Below, in pieces: positions 1 through 8,149 of a stretch of DNA of 37,282 nt. The notes beneath the pieces were generated by a model. The model did no database searches and was not told where the DNA came from. It saw nothing but the letters and a program-made list of their open reading frames with translations. Position 1 is the stretch's first letter. The number at the start of each line of letters is the position of its first letter. The translations under genes were made by a program, and so were the position numbers. The stretch spans positions 1-37,282 of the forward strand of contig JAQYAH010000049.1 in the NCBI GenBank assembly GCA_029227635.1, in the 5' to 3' direction. Source of the stretch: Clostridiales bacterium. GTDB lineage: Bacteria > Bacillota > Clostridia > Lachnospirales > Lachnospiraceae.

Positions 1-99
1 TACCTGCCACAGCAAGATCATGCGCTTGTCCTTCTGCCAGTAGCTGAGTCCCATAGTAATTAATGCACCAAAGCCGATCAGCTGATAAAGCACATTCAT
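1..99 (-). CDS. YgjV-like inner membrane protein, 5' end only
   Basis: Only the first 33 codons are in the window; the gene runs off the left edge. The peptide starts MNVLYQLIGFGALITMGLSY followed by a WQKDKR turn and another hydrophobic stretch (MILLWQV). This looks like the first membrane segment, a basic loop and the start of the second segment of YgjV/DUF-type small inner membrane proteins. The ATG at 99 is well supported: GGGAGGAC lies 6 nt upstream (106-113) and the encoded start is hydrophobic at once. The gene sits behind its own promoter, a terminator and a structured element (116-207), so it appears to be a separately regulated unit. The family call rests on very little sequence; any short multi-pass membrane protein remains possible. 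Confidence 0.5.
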   Translation of the reverse strand, partial: MNVLYQLIGFGALITMGLSYWQKDKRMILLWQV

Positions 100-115
100 T
101 CGTCTGTCCTCCCAT

Positions 116-207
116 GAATCATCAGAAGTGCCCGATGGGCACGTTCTGAGATTGTCGCGGTCGCCAAATTCCGGGTTCTGCCCGGACCTTGGCTCGTCGC
201 TAAACAA
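116..207 (-). promoter_or_regulatory. Structured post-terminator RNA element, copy 1
   Basis: A 92-nt element between an intrinsic terminator and the YgjV-like start codon. Minus-strand reading: helix P1 (UUGUU, UA bulge, GCG paired with CGC-GACAA) encloses a long hairpin P2 (GCCAA/UUGGC, then UCCGGG/CCCGGA with loop CAGAA). P1 is followed after UC by hairpin P3 (UCAGAA/UUCUGA, bulged C, GUGCCC/GGGCAC, loop AUC) and a tail UGAUUC. Two other copies (8715-8807 and 14621-14714) share blocks and length. P1 begins in the last U's of the terminator tract. The element ends two bases before the GGGAGG ribosome binding site. The element is seen directly; its regulatory role is inferred. Confidence 0.7.
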
Positions 208-238
208 AAAAGCCACACACCCAGCAAGGGCGCGCGGC
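206..238 (-). terminator. Intrinsic terminator in the leader of the YgjV-like gene
   Basis: The minus-strand arms GCCGCGCGCCC (228-238) and GGGUGUGUGGC (212-222) form 11 pairs with a 5-nt loop, followed by UUUUUU (206-211). Three of the pairs are G-U in the minus-strand RNA and would be A-C mismatches on the plus strand, so the hairpin is functional only in the minus direction. It lies between the promoter at 290-319 and the gene, so it would block the gene unless bypassed. Confidence 0.75.
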
Positions 239-289
239 GAAAAATGGATGCAATGTTCCAGAAAAACCCACACAAATTTTGGAATCATA

Positions 290-319
290 TTGTACCATAG
301 TAAAGGATCGCTTGTCAAT
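290..319 (-). promoter_or_regulatory. Sigma-70-type promoter for the YgjV-like gene leader
   Basis: Perfect -35 TTGACA (314-319) and -10 TACAAT (290-295) with an 18-bp spacer. Transcription would begin near 283 and give a leader of about 185 nt containing the terminator and the structured element. Confidence 0.75.
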
Positions 320-332
320 CCGCAGAGAGGCG

Positions 333-351
333 CGTCTCTATGCGTCTCTAC
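333..351. repeat. Tandem 9-bp direct repeat upstream of the promoter
   Basis: GCGTCTCTA occurs at 333-341 and again at 343-351, one helical turn (10 bp) apart. The pair lies 14-32 bp upstream of the -35 box at 314-319, a typical location for an activator or other DNA-binding regulator. No protein is known to bind it; the role is inferred from position. Confidence 0.4.
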
Positions 352-438
352 GCAAAACATTGTCGAAATAGAAGTTGGATCTTATGATTTCCATGAATCT
401 GGGAACTGGTGGAAACGTGCGCCGCTAGGCACACATTT

Positions 439-476
439 AAAAGAGCTATGACCTCAGCATTGAGATCATAGCTCTT
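439..476 (-). terminator. Terminator of the dgt-to-nucleoside-kinase operon
   Basis: The minus-strand arms AAGAGCUAUGAUCUCA and UGAGGUCAUAGCUCUU form a near-perfect 16-bp stem with loop AUGC, followed by UU and then AAAUG. It lies 7 nt downstream of the nucleoside kinase stop codon. The stem is symmetrical, so it may also act on plus-strand transcripts. The rest of 100-482 holds the leader and promoter of the YgjV-like gene; I see no gene there. Confidence 0.75.
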
Positions 477-482
477 ACTAGA

Positions 483-2138
483 CTATACGTTAAAACAGCT
501 TCCTCCTACGAACTCCCGGATAATGGAGTTTCTGGGAATGTAATCGCTGCTGAATCCCAGGAAGTAGTCCATGAACTTGAGCAATCGTTTTGCCTCAGGG
601 TACTCCGGTGAATCCTGAGGGATTCCGTAAAGCAAAGGCTCGCAGCACTGCTTTAATACCGCCAATTCATAGATCAGGGATGAGTTAAACATTACATCTG
701 CCGTTTCCTGGTAAGGGAAAATATTCTTCTCCTCTCCTCTTTTTACGGAAGGCCACATCCGGATGGTCTCCCTTGCAGAAATTCCCCTGGTTCTGGCATC
801 TCTCGCCATCCGGCGAAGAAGCCTGCCGTCGGTAGTGGGAATTCGATTGTGCTCATCAATATTCAGGGAAGTCAGCGCACTGATATAGATCTTGAACTTA
901 TTCTTGGCGGGAAGCAGGTACGTGAGCTGATCATTGAGCCCGTGAATACTCTCCAGAAGAAGTATATCATCTGCACCCATCTTCATCTTATTGCCCAGAT
1001 ATTCCCGTCGGCCCTTGACAAAATTGTAGGTGGGAGCATCTATCTCCTGCCCTTCCACCAAAGCTTTGATATCCTTGTTCAGCTGCTCCAGATCAAGCGC
1101 ATATATTGACTCGAAATCATACTCACCATTCTCATCAATGGGAGTCTTCTCTCTGTCAACAAAATAGTTATCCACCGAGATCAGTTGAGGACGGATACCG
1201 TGAGTTCTGAGCTGGATGGAAAGTCTGTTGGTAAAAGAAGTCTTACCCGATGAAGAAGGACCAGCCACCAGTACAAACTTGTAATCTTTGTTGGAAACGA
1301 TCTGCTCTGCAATGTCACCAATCTTCTTCTCCTGAAGAGCCTCCTGGATAAGCACCAGGTCATTTCCTCTACCGGCAGTAATCTCATCATTTAGAGCTCC
1401 AACGGTATCGACACCCATAAGCCTGCTCCACTTTTTGCTCTCTTTCAACACTTCATAGAGCTTATTCTCCGGTCTGAAGTCCGCAACCTTGTCGGGATCA
1501 TTGAGAAAAGCAAACTGGAGTACAAAGCCTTTGTCGTACTTGTGCACATCAAATGTCTTGAGAATTCCAGTGCTGGAAGCCATATAACCGTAGAAATAGT
1601 CGGAATAGTTGTCCAGGCTGTAAATATTTACCTTGGATGCCTGACGGTATCTGAACAGCTTCTCCTTGTCCACCATGCGCTTTTCCCGGAAAAAGTCGAT
1701 GGCCTCATTGGTGGGAAGACTGCTTTTTACAATAGGTTCATCAGCCTCCACGATCTCTCTCATTCTGGTTTTTAGTTTCTCGATAAACGCCTCATCGCAG
1801 ATATATTTCGGATCCAGCTCGCAGTAGTAACCTTTGCTGAGTCCGTAGAGGATCTTCACCACCTGTCCGGTTCCGTCTGAGAGGATATCATCAGCTGCGG
1901 TGATCATGAGGAAAGTGACGCTGCGGTTGTAGCAGTCTCTTCCCACACTGTCATCCACAGTGAAAAAACTGATCTCCTGACCATCCTCAACTTTTGAAAA
2001 AAGCTCCCTGAGCTTGTTTTTTGCTTTTGCAAGGATAATGTCGTACTCATAATTATCCTGCACGAGTTTTGCCACATCCCCGTAGGTGGCTCCCTCTTTT
2101 ACTTCGTATTCTTTTCCGTCAACAGTAACCCTTATCAT
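483..2138 (-). CDS. Nucleoside (uridine-type) kinase with N-terminal TGS domain
   Basis: A 551-aa protein of the clostridial uridine kinase/phosphoribulokinase superfamily. Residues 1-60 look like a TGS domain, followed by a region resembling the second additional domain of threonyl-tRNA synthetase (about 60-230). A P-loop kinase domain begins at about 285, with Walker A GPSSSGKT at 293-300. The expected reaction is ATP-dependent phosphorylation of a nucleoside such as uridine; the true substrate of these long fused kinases is not evident from sequence. AAGGAG lies 8 nt upstream of the ATG and overlaps the TAA of the Nif3-like gene, so the two are translationally adjacent. It is the last gene of the operon and is followed by a strong terminator. 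Confidence 0.85.
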   Translation of the reverse strand: MIRVTVDGKEYEVKEGATYGDVAKLVQDNYEYDIILAKAKNKLRELFSKVEDGQEISFFTVDDSVGRDCYNRSVTFLMITAADDILSDGTGQVVKILYGLSKGYYCELDPKYICDEAFIEKLKTRMREIVEADEPIVKSSLPTNEAIDFFREKRMVDKEKLFRYRQASKVNIYSLDNYSDYFYGYMASSTGILKTFDVHKYDKGFVLQFAFLNDPDKVADFRPENKLYEVLKESKKWSRLMGVDTVGALNDEITAGRGNDLVLIQEALQEKKIGDIAEQIVSNKDYKFVLVAGPSSSGKTSFTNRLSIQLRTHGIRPQLISVDNYFVDREKTPIDENGEYDFESIYALDLEQLNKDIKALVEGQEIDAPTYNFVKGRREYLGNKMKMGADDILLLESIHGLNDQLTYLLPAKNKFKIYISALTSLNIDEHNRIPTTDGRLLRRMARDARTRGISARETIRMWPSVKRGEEKNIFPYQETADVMFNSSLIYELAVLKQCCEPLLYGIPQDSPEYPEAKRLLKFMDYFLGFSSDYIPRNSIIREFVGGSCFNV

Positions 2139-2148
2139 GTGTAACTCC

Positions 2149-2901
2149 TTAAATTATGGAATAGGGAATTCTGACAGCTTCCTTCAGTACCTCAACCCCT
2201 GGTACCCTCTCCGCCAGATATTCTCCCATGTCTTTTACAAAAATCTGCTCCACTCCGTAGTGACCGGCATCAATGATACTTAACCCCATTTCCTTTGCAT
2301 CTAGCCCGTCATGATGACCAATATCTCCGGTGATAAGCACCTGAGCCCCCTTTGAAAGAGCCTCGCGAATCGTGCTTTTTCCCGATCCGGGAACGATTGC
2401 CACTTTATCGATCCGGGTACTCGTATTCCCATAAAAGATCACCTGAGAAAGCCCAAATGTGTGCTTTACCTTCTCACAAAGTCCTGCTGCCGTGTCTTTT
2501 AGATTGCCGATAACCCCTATGCCATCTTCACACAATTCTTCCATGTCCGAAAGCCCCAGCAGCTCTCCGGCGAGTTTTGCCATTCTCACCGTGTCATAGT
2601 TGGTATGCATGGCAAAGCAGCAAATATTATTGCGAATCAGCTTCAACAGTTTTCGCCCGGTATGGTCTTTTGCGTTTACCGAGTAAAGTGGAGAAAAGAT
2701 CATCGGATGGTGAGAGATTATCATATCGCATCCCTTGACCACAGCACTCTCAACAATCTCCTCTGTTACATCCACTGCCACCAGGATCTTTGACACTTCC
2801 TGATCTTCGTCTCCGCACAAAAGCCCCACGTGATCCCAGGAAAGTGCTTTGTCTTCAGGAAAAGTCTCCCGAATGACCTCCATTATCTCACTGCATTTCA
2901 T
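2149..2901 (-). CDS. Nif3-like dinuclear metal center protein (YqfO/YbgI family)
   Basis: A 250-aa protein with family hallmarks: SWDHVGLLCG near residue 21, the metal ligands ISHHPMIF (His64-His65), MHTNYD around residue 100, and the C-terminal GHYGVEQ with a His and Glu that complete the dinuclear site. Family members form hexameric rings and are often annotated as GTP cyclohydrolase I type 2 homologs, but the physiological reaction is uncertain. This is the short form without the central PII-like insert of Bacillus YqfO. The start overlaps the end of trmK by 14 nt, and this trmK-nif3 pairing is conserved in Firmicutes. Confidence 0.9.
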   Translation of the reverse strand: MKCSEIMEVIRETFPEDKALSWDHVGLLCGDEDQEVSKILVAVDVTEEIVESAVVKGCDMIISHHPMIFSPLYSVNAKDHTGRKLLKLIRNNICCFAMHTNYDTVRMAKLAGELLGLSDMEELCEDGIGVIGNLKDTAAGLCEKVKHTFGLSQVIFYGNTSTRIDKVAIVPGSGKSTIREALSKGAQVLITGDIGHHDGLDAKEMGLSIIDAGHYGVEQIFVKDMGEYLAERVPGVEVLKEAVRIPYSII

Positions 2902-3586
2902 ATTGCTTCAAAACCTCTTTCAGCTCCTGTATTTCTCGACTGATTTCTATCCTTCTGCGCTTAACCTTCTCGCTCTCCAGATCTCTCAGATGCAAAAGCA
3001 CCTCTTCCTTCTCCGTCAAAAGCTTTGACAGGTGCTCAAAAAGCACAGAATCGTGATCTTTAACCAGCAGATGTCCATATGGAAAAGCCGGATCTTCGGG
3101 AATATCTCTATGACCTTCTACTGCCCGGAACATAAAGTAATACTTGCCATCCTCGTAGAGATCCGCCTGGGCTTCAATGTGAAAACCTGCCTCATACACA
3201 TATGAAAGCAATCGATCATTGTCCGATTGCGGGGATAACACCCACTCCTTAAAGCTTACAGCCTTAGCGTGGTCCCTCCTCAGGATTTCCGTAATGAGAT
3301 TTCCTCCCATTCCCGAGATCACCAGAGCCTCCCCTTCTCCTGCCTCAATGTTTGAAAGACCGTCGGAAAGCCTTGTCCTTATCCTGTCTGAAAGGCCTTT
3401 TTCTGCTATATTCTTTTCTGCACCGGCCAAAGGTCCTTTTCTCAGATCAGCGGCTACCGCCCTCTCGATCTGCCCCCTGGATACCATAGCTATAGGCAAA
3501 AAGCCATGATCCGTGCCCACATCTACGATACTGCTTTTTACCGTAACCAATTGGGAAATACATTCCAGTCTTTTTGATAGAACCAT
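2888..3586 (-). CDS. trmK: tRNA (adenine(22)-N1)-methyltransferase
   Basis: A 232-aa class I SAM-dependent methyltransferase. The SAM-binding motif VDVGTDHGFLPI is at about 21-32, the acidic end of strand 2 at AADLRKGP, and the catalytic-region motif VISGMGGNLI near 90-100. The C-terminus is a charged helical region (EKEEVLLHLRDLESEKVKRRR), as in B. subtilis TrmK (YqfN). It methylates N1 of A22 in the D-arm of tRNAs. It follows rpoD after a 3-nt gap, the usual order in Firmicutes, so it is cotranscribed with dnaG and rpoD. Confidence 0.9.
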   Translation of the reverse strand: MVLSKRLECISQLVTVKSSIVDVGTDHGFLPIAMVSRGQIERAVAADLRKGPLAGAEKNIAEKGLSDRIRTRLSDGLSNIEAGEGEALVISGMGGNLITEILRRDHAKAVSFKEWVLSPQSDNDRLLSYVYEAGFHIEAQADLYEDGKYYFMFRAVEGHRDIPEDPAFPYGHLLVKDHDSVLFEHLSKLLTEKEEVLLHLRDLESEKVKRRRIEISREIQELKEVLKQYEMQ

Positions 3587-3589
3587 CTG

Positions 3590-4708
3590 CTACTCCAGAT
3601 AATCTTTGAGTTTCTTGCTTCTTGTCGGGTGACGAAGCTTTCTGAGGGCCTTCGCCTCGATCTGACGAATACGTTCTCTTGTTACGTCAAACTCCCGTCC
3701 TACTTCTTCAAGAGTGCGGGCTCTTCCGTCATCCAGTCCAAATCTGAGTCTCAACACCTTCTGCTCTCTGTCGGTCAGGGTATCCAGAACCTCATTAAGC
3801 TGCTCCTTGAGGAGGGTAAAAGCCGCTGCCTCGGAAGGATATGGAACATTGTCATCCTGAATGAAATCTCCAAGATGAGAATCCTCCTCCTCACCGATAG
3901 GAGTCTCAAGAGATACCGGCTCCTGAGATATCTTAAGGATCTCTCTTACTCTCTCCACAGGGAGATTCATCTCCGCAGCGATCTCCTCCGGGGAAGGCTC
4001 TCTGCCCAGCTCCTGAAGGAGCTGTCTTGATACTCTGATCAGTTTGTTGATGGTCTCCACCATGTGAACCGGAATACGGATGGTTCTCGCCTGATCCGCA
4101 ATGGCTCTGGTGATGGCCTGTCTGATCCACCAGGTAGCATAGGTACTGAACTTGTAACCTTTTCTGTAGTCAAACTTCTCTACCGCCTTTATCAGGCCCA
4201 GGTTTCCTTCCTGAATGAGGTCGAGGAAAAGCATTCCGCGTCCTACGTAGCGCTTTGCAATGCTGACCACAAGTCGTAAGTTGGCTTCCGCAAGACGTTT
4301 CTTGGCTTCCTCATCACCTTCCTCCATGCGTTTTGCCAGCTCTATCTCCTCCTCTGCGGTAAGAAGAGAAACTTTGCCGATCTCCTTGAGATACATTCTC
4401 ACCGGATCTTCAATGCTGATGCTGTCAGAAAGAGTGAGATCAAGATTCTCTGCCTCATCAACGAGATCATCTTCATTGTCAAGAATAATGTCATCGTCAT
4501 CGATCTTGTCATCATCGTCATCAATCTTCAGAATATCAATGTTCTTTGATTCAAGCATATCCAGGACTTTTTCATATTGTTCCGCAGTGATATCAAGATC
4601 ACCAAGAAGATCCGCTACTTCCCGATCTTCCAGGACATTTCTTTTTTTCTTGGCAAATTCCACGATCTCCTCGATACGCTGTTCCAGTGTTACTTTGTTT
4701 TCTTCCAT
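3590..4708 (-). CDS. rpoD: Primary RNA polymerase sigma factor (sigma-70/SigA)
   Basis: A 372-aa primary sigma factor. Region 1.1 is at about 5-60, followed by an unusual aspartate-rich linker at about 63-82 (runs of five and four Asp). Region 1.2 starts with [11 protein letters not shown]; region 2 contains [23 protein letters not shown] and [12 protein letters not shown]; region 3 is centred on [10 protein letters not shown]. Region 4 ends with a helix-turn-helix that includes [29 protein letters not shown]. The conserved 2.4 helix predicts recognition of TATAAT-type -10 boxes, which agrees with the TTGACA/TATAAT promoters seen in the window. A GAGGTG site precedes the ATG. Confidence 0.97.
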   Translation of the reverse strand: MEENKVTLEQRIEEIVEFAKKKRNVLEDREVADLLGDLDITAEQYEKVLDMLESKNIDILKIDDDDDKIDDDDIILDNEDDLVDEAENLDLTLSDSISIEDPVRMYLKEIGKVSLLTAEEEIELAKRMEEGDEEAKKRLAEANLRLVVSIAKRYVGRGMLFLDLIQEGNLGLIKAVEKFDYRKGYKFSTYATWWIRQAITRAIADQARTIRIPVHMVETINKLIRVSRQLLQELGREPSPEEIAAEMNLPVERVREILKISQEPVSLETPIGEEEDSHLGDFIQDDNVPYPSEAAAFTLLKEQLNEVLDTLTDREQKVLRLRFGLDDGRARTLEEVGREFDVTRERIRQIEAKALRKLRHPTRSKKLKDYLE

Positions 4709-4731
4709 TTTGTCACCTCTATTGATTATCT

Positions 4732-6510
4732 TCAGTTTGCAAGTATATCGATCTTCTCCAACTGCTCAAGAGCTTTTCTTCCCTTGATAAGCCTCTGCAT
4801 TTCCTCCAGATCTGCCGGATTCATATTGTCTCCTGCGATCTTAAGGGAATATCTCTTTATGCGGAGGACTGCCTCCTTTAAAACTCTGGATCTCTCTTTC
4901 TGATCCGCCTCTGTGATCTTCATCTGAAAAAGTGCGGCCGCCTCCTGCTGCTCCTTCTCATTTCCGAAACAGCTCACTATGGCTGCGGGATTAGCTTTTC
5001 CCGAATCTAACTGAGAGTAGAGCTTTGTTGCCGCTTCCCGATAAAGCCCTTCGGAAAAATCTTCCGGATACACATATTTACTGATCTTTGGGTAAATTCC
5101 CGGGTTGTCCGTGAGCATTGTAAGCAGCAATCTCTGAGCCTCTTTTATCGAACTGTCTTTTTCCGGCTTTTTCTTCCTCAATGCCGGCGCCTGTTCCTCC
5201 TCAGCCCTAACTGGTGCCGGAACTCTCATGGCCTCTGATGCCACCAGCTTTCTAAGGCTCTCAAAGCTCACACCGTACTCCTCAGCCACCGCCTGGATGT
5301 AGGTGGTACGTTCAATCTCCTCCTCGATCTTCACCAGCTCTCTGGCCGCTTCGTGCAAAAACCTGGTCTTCTCCTCAGGGCGCCTGAGATCATAACTGCC
5401 TTGAATATTCCTGATTATGAACATGAACCCGCTGGAGGCTTTATCAAGCCGCTCCTGAAAGGCTTTGGCACCGCGATTGCGGATAAACTCATCAGGATCT
5501 TTGAAGGGTTTAAGGTCCACTACCAGTGATTCCAACCCTGCTGACTTCAGGATATACCAGCCTCTTACAATCGCCTTTACTCCCGCGGCATCACTGTCAT
5601 ACACCAGATAGACTGTGTCACCGTACCGCTTCAGAAGCTGTGCCTGACCTCTTGTCAGCGCCGTTCCAAGGGAAGCCACTGCAATGGGAAATCCGGCCTG
5701 GTGAAGAGCAATAACATCCATGTAGCCTTCGCAGAGAATCAGCTTGCGAGTCTTATTTCTCCGTGCTATATGAAGACCGTAAAGATGATTGCTTTTGGAA
5801 AAAGCTTTGGTCTCCGGGGAGTTTAAATACTTGGGTTTGGCATCCCCCATGACTCTGCCGCCGAAAGCTACCACCTTGCTGTTCACATCCATTATGGGAA
5901 ACATGACCCGGTTCCAGAACTTATCAGACATGCCATATTTCTCATCAAACCTGAAAAGCCCCGTCTCCATAAGCACCTCATCAGAGTACCCCTTGTTCTT
6001 GATGTAGCGATACAGCCCGCTGCTGTACTTATCCGCAAATCCAAGTCCGAACTGTTTTATAGTCTCCTCAGACAATCCTCTTCCCGAAAGATACCGTCTT
6101 CCTGCGGCCCCCTTTTCGGATTTCAGCATAGCATAGTAATATCTTGCCGCCTCCTTGTTGACCTCAAGGATAGTCTGCTTAAGATCTGCTTCTTTTCTCG
6201 CTTCCTTCGAGATATCCTTCTCAGGGAGCTTAATTCCGGCTTTGTCTGCCAGATACTTAAGGGCTTCCGGAAAAGAAAAATTCTCGTACTCCATGAGAAA
6301 CGTGATGGCATTACCTCCGGCTCCGCATCCGAAGCAGTAATACATCTGCTTGGTCTCGCTCACGGAAAAAGATCCGGTCTTCTCATTATGAAAAGGACAT
6401 AGCCCAAAATATGAGCTTCCTTTCTTTGTTAGCTTCACGTATGAAGAGATCAGGTCCACAATATTGGTGGAACTTCTGACTTCCTCAACAATATCTTCCG
6501 AATAATACAA
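4732..6510 (-). CDS. dnaG: DNA primase
   Basis: A 592-aa primase. The N-terminal CHC2 zinc finger has Cys38, His41, Cys59 and Cys62. The TOPRIM catalytic core contains [14 protein letters not shown] near residue 260 and YDSDAAG near 305, with its acidic metal ligands. The C-terminal part is a helicase-binding-type region. It synthesises RNA primers at the replication fork. The start must be TTG at 6510: GGAGG lies 9 nt upstream, and the in-frame TAG stop of dgt is only two codons upstream. No in-frame ATG precedes the conserved SEDIVEEVR start. dgt and dnaG are therefore in the same frame, separated by one stop and one lysine codon. Confidence 0.96.
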   Translation of the reverse strand: MYYSEDIVEEVRSSTNIVDLISSYVKLTKKGSSYFGLCPFHNEKTGSFSVSETKQMYYCFGCGAGGNAITFLMEYENFSFPEALKYLADKAGIKLPEKDISKEARKEADLKQTILEVNKEAARYYYAMLKSEKGAAGRRYLSGRGLSEETIKQFGLGFADKYSSGLYRYIKNKGYSDEVLMETGLFRFDEKYGMSDKFWNRVMFPIMDVNSKVVAFGGRVMGDAKPKYLNSPETKAFSKSNHLYGLHIARRNKTRKLILCEGYMDVIALHQAGFPIAVASLGTALTRGQAQLLKRYGDTVYLVYDSDAAGVKAIVRGWYILKSAGLESLVVDLKPFKDPDEFIRNRGAKAFQERLDKASSGFMFIIRNIQGSYDLRRPEEKTRFLHEAARELVKIEEEIERTTYIQAVAEEYGVSFESLRKLVASEAMRVPAPVRAEEEQAPALRKKKPEKDSSIKEAQRLLLTMLTDNPGIYPKISKYVYPEDFSEGLYREAATKLYSQLDSGKANPAAIVSCFGNEKEQQEAAALFQMKITEADQKERSRVLKEAVLRIKRYSLKIAGDNMNPADLEEMQRLIKGRKALEQLEKIDILAN

Positions 6511-6513
6511 CTT

Positions 6514-7518
6514 CTAGTACCTCCAGGATTTCGGAACATATATTTCTTCAAATTTCTTGATGGCATATTGGTCGGTCATACCTGCGATGTAGTCGCACAC
6601 TGCCCTCTCGCAGCCATCTCCTTCTTCAGCCCGGCGGATATAATCCTCAGGAAGCTCGTGATACCTCACCAGGTAGTAATCATAGAGTCCTTCGATTATA
6701 TTCTTGACCTTGCTCTCCTCTTTCTTAGCACTGGGATTGGTATAAACATACTCAAACATGAACTTTCGAAGATCCATCATAGCCTCCAGATGAGCCTCAT
6801 CCATGGCAATGTCATTTCTCTCCCAGCTTGTGGTTATAATACTGTTCATGAGGGAATCCAGTCTGGTTCCGGAATCTTCTCCGAGAAAACTTCTGATCTC
6901 CCGGGGTATCATGTCCTGAGTTATGACTCCGGCTCTGATAGCATCATCTATGTCATGATGTATATAGGCGATCTTATCCGAAAAACGGATGATCTTTCCC
7001 TCAAGAGTTGAAGGTCTGCCCGCCGTCTTGTGGTTCAGGATGCCGTCTCTGACCTCAAAAGTAAGATTCAGTCCTCTCCCCTCATTCTCGATCACTTCCA
7101 CGATTCTAAGGCTCTGCTCATTGTGGCAAAAACCCTCCTCATTGATCTCATTTAAGGCTCTCTCTCCGGCATGACCAAAAGGCGGGTGGCCAAGATCGTG
7201 GCCAAGAGCAATGGCTTCCACCAGATCCTCATTAAGCATCAGGGCTTTACAGATGGTCCTGGCATTCTGAGACACTTCAAGAGTGTGGGTAAGCCTGGTA
7301 CGGTAGTGATCTCCTACCGGGTCCAGAAATACCTGAGTTTTATGTTTGAGTCTTCTGAATGATTTGCTGTGAAGAATTCTGTCCCGGTCCCTTTGATAGC
7401 AGGGTCTGATATCACACTCTTCCTCCTTAACTTTTCGACCTTTGGAATTCCTGCTCAGGGAAGCCAGGGGACTCAAATACTCCTGTTCCCTCGCTTCAAG
7501 CTGCTCTCTGATATTCAT
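6514..7518 (-). CDS. dgt: Deoxyguanosinetriphosphate triphosphohydrolase-like HD protein
   Basis: A 334-aa HD-domain phosphohydrolase. The conserved start RDRDRILHSKSFRRLKHKTQVF is followed by the metal-binding residues His78 (RLTHTLEV), His107-Asp108 (LGHDLGHPPFGHAGE) and a distal Asp (FSDKIAYIHHDIDDA). Family members hydrolyse dNTPs to deoxynucleosides and triphosphate and help control dNTP pools. At about 330 residues this is the short Gram-positive type, for which the preferred dNTP is uncertain. It heads the dgt-dnaG-rpoD-trmK-nif3-kinase operon. I did not find a convincing promoter in the 88-bp gap upstream. Confidence 0.92.
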   Translation of the reverse strand: MNIREQLEAREQEYLSPLASLSRNSKGRKVKEEECDIRPCYQRDRDRILHSKSFRRLKHKTQVFLDPVGDHYRTRLTHTLEVSQNARTICKALMLNEDLVEAIALGHDLGHPPFGHAGERALNEINEEGFCHNEQSLRIVEVIENEGRGLNLTFEVRDGILNHKTAGRPSTLEGKIIRFSDKIAYIHHDIDDAIRAGVITQDMIPREIRSFLGEDSGTRLDSLMNSIITTSWERNDIAMDEAHLEAMMDLRKFMFEYVYTNPSAKKEESKVKNIIEGLYDYYLVRYHELPEDYIRRAEEGDGCERAVCDYIAGMTDQYAIKKFEEIYVPKSWRY

Positions 7519-7591
7519 TAAAAAACCTTTCTTTATTTAATAGCCTATGCTTATTAATACAGTCTCCTTTAATCGAAATCCTTTTTTGAAG

Positions 7592-7615
7592 AAAAAAAAG
7601 AGGAAATTATTCCCC
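7592..7615 (-). terminator. Terminator overlapping the deacylase stop codon
   Basis: The minus-strand arms GGGGAA and UUUCCUC with loop UAAU are followed by eight U's (7592-7599). The hairpin includes the stop codon (7607-7609), so the coding sequence runs into its own terminator. It separates the tRNA-Leu/Cys-cluster/deacylase unit from dgt. Confidence 0.7.
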
Positions 7616-8149
7616 TTTTAAATCCACAAAAGTTATTTCATGCTCAAGTGCCGGAATGACTTTCTCAAACAGGTCTTTGCTCGAAAAAGCAATGCTGGAA
7701 GTATTGATACAGGGATGACACCCGAAGCACTCTTCCTTAGTGAGGTCTCGATCTATAAGGAGTCTCACCTCGTTCCCGGAATCATTTAAGAGACCAAGCA
7801 CCGTGGAGGATCCGGGGGTTACCCCAAGTTTCTCCTCCATCTCCTCACCGGATGCAAAAGAAAGCCTTGCACTTCCTATCTGGTGGGAAAGCTCTTTGGT
7901 CTTAAACACCTTGTTCCCGGGCATCAATAACAGATAATAGTCTGTGTGCTGTCTGTTAGTGAGGAAAAGGTTCTTACACATATTGACCCCAAGAGTCTTA
8001 TCTGCCTCCTCGCAGGCCTCCATTGTAAAAGCCGCCTCGTGATCACACCGACTGTATGATACCCCAAGGCCATCCAGAAAATCGTAACATCTTATCTCTC
8101 TCTCAAGGCGTCCCGAAGCATCCCCGGGTCTTCCAAAACACTTTTCCAT
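7607..8149 (-). CDS. YbaK/ProX-type aminoacyl-tRNA deacylase (ProXp-ala-like)
   Basis: A 180-aa stand-alone editing domain of the YbaK/ProX family (prolyl-tRNA synthetase associated domain, PrdX-like). Typical pieces are CDHEAAFTMEACEE near residue 36, the lysine-containing CKNLFLTNRQ segment near 58, LSFASGEEMEEKLGVTPGSSTVLGLLND near 95-120, and GCHPCINTSSIAFSSKDL near 143-160 in the substrate-discriminating loop. Family members hydrolyse alanine (or similar) mischarged onto tRNA-Pro in trans. The start overlaps the upstream stop as TAATG. The upstream transcript begins with tRNA-Leu, so a tRNA quality-control gene sits directly behind a tRNA gene. Confidence 0.85.
   Translation of the reverse strand: MEKCFGRPGDASGRLEREIRCYDFLDGLGVSYSRCDHEAAFTMEACEEADKTLGVNMCKNLFLTNRQHTDYYLLLMPGNKVFKTKELSHQIGSARLSFASGEEMEEKLGVTPGSSTVLGLLNDSGNEVRLLIDRDLTKEECFGCHPCINTSSIAFSSKDLFEKVIPALEHEITFVDLKGE

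Noticed and set aside
116-207. Hammerhead ribozyme suggested by CUGAUGA in element copies 1 and 3
   Set aside because: The CUGA part pairs in the P3 stem, copy 2 has GUGAUGA instead, and no GAAA core or suitable cleavage triplet follows in the required order.
128-451. 107-aa plus-strand open frame
   Set aside because: It runs antisense through the structured element, a terminator and the promoter of the YgjV-like gene, has no ribosome binding site, and has a composition unlike a protein.
4260-4787. 175-aa serine/arginine-rich plus-strand open frame
   Set aside because: It is antisense to rpoD; its serine/arginine richness mirrors the acidic codons of the sigma factor.
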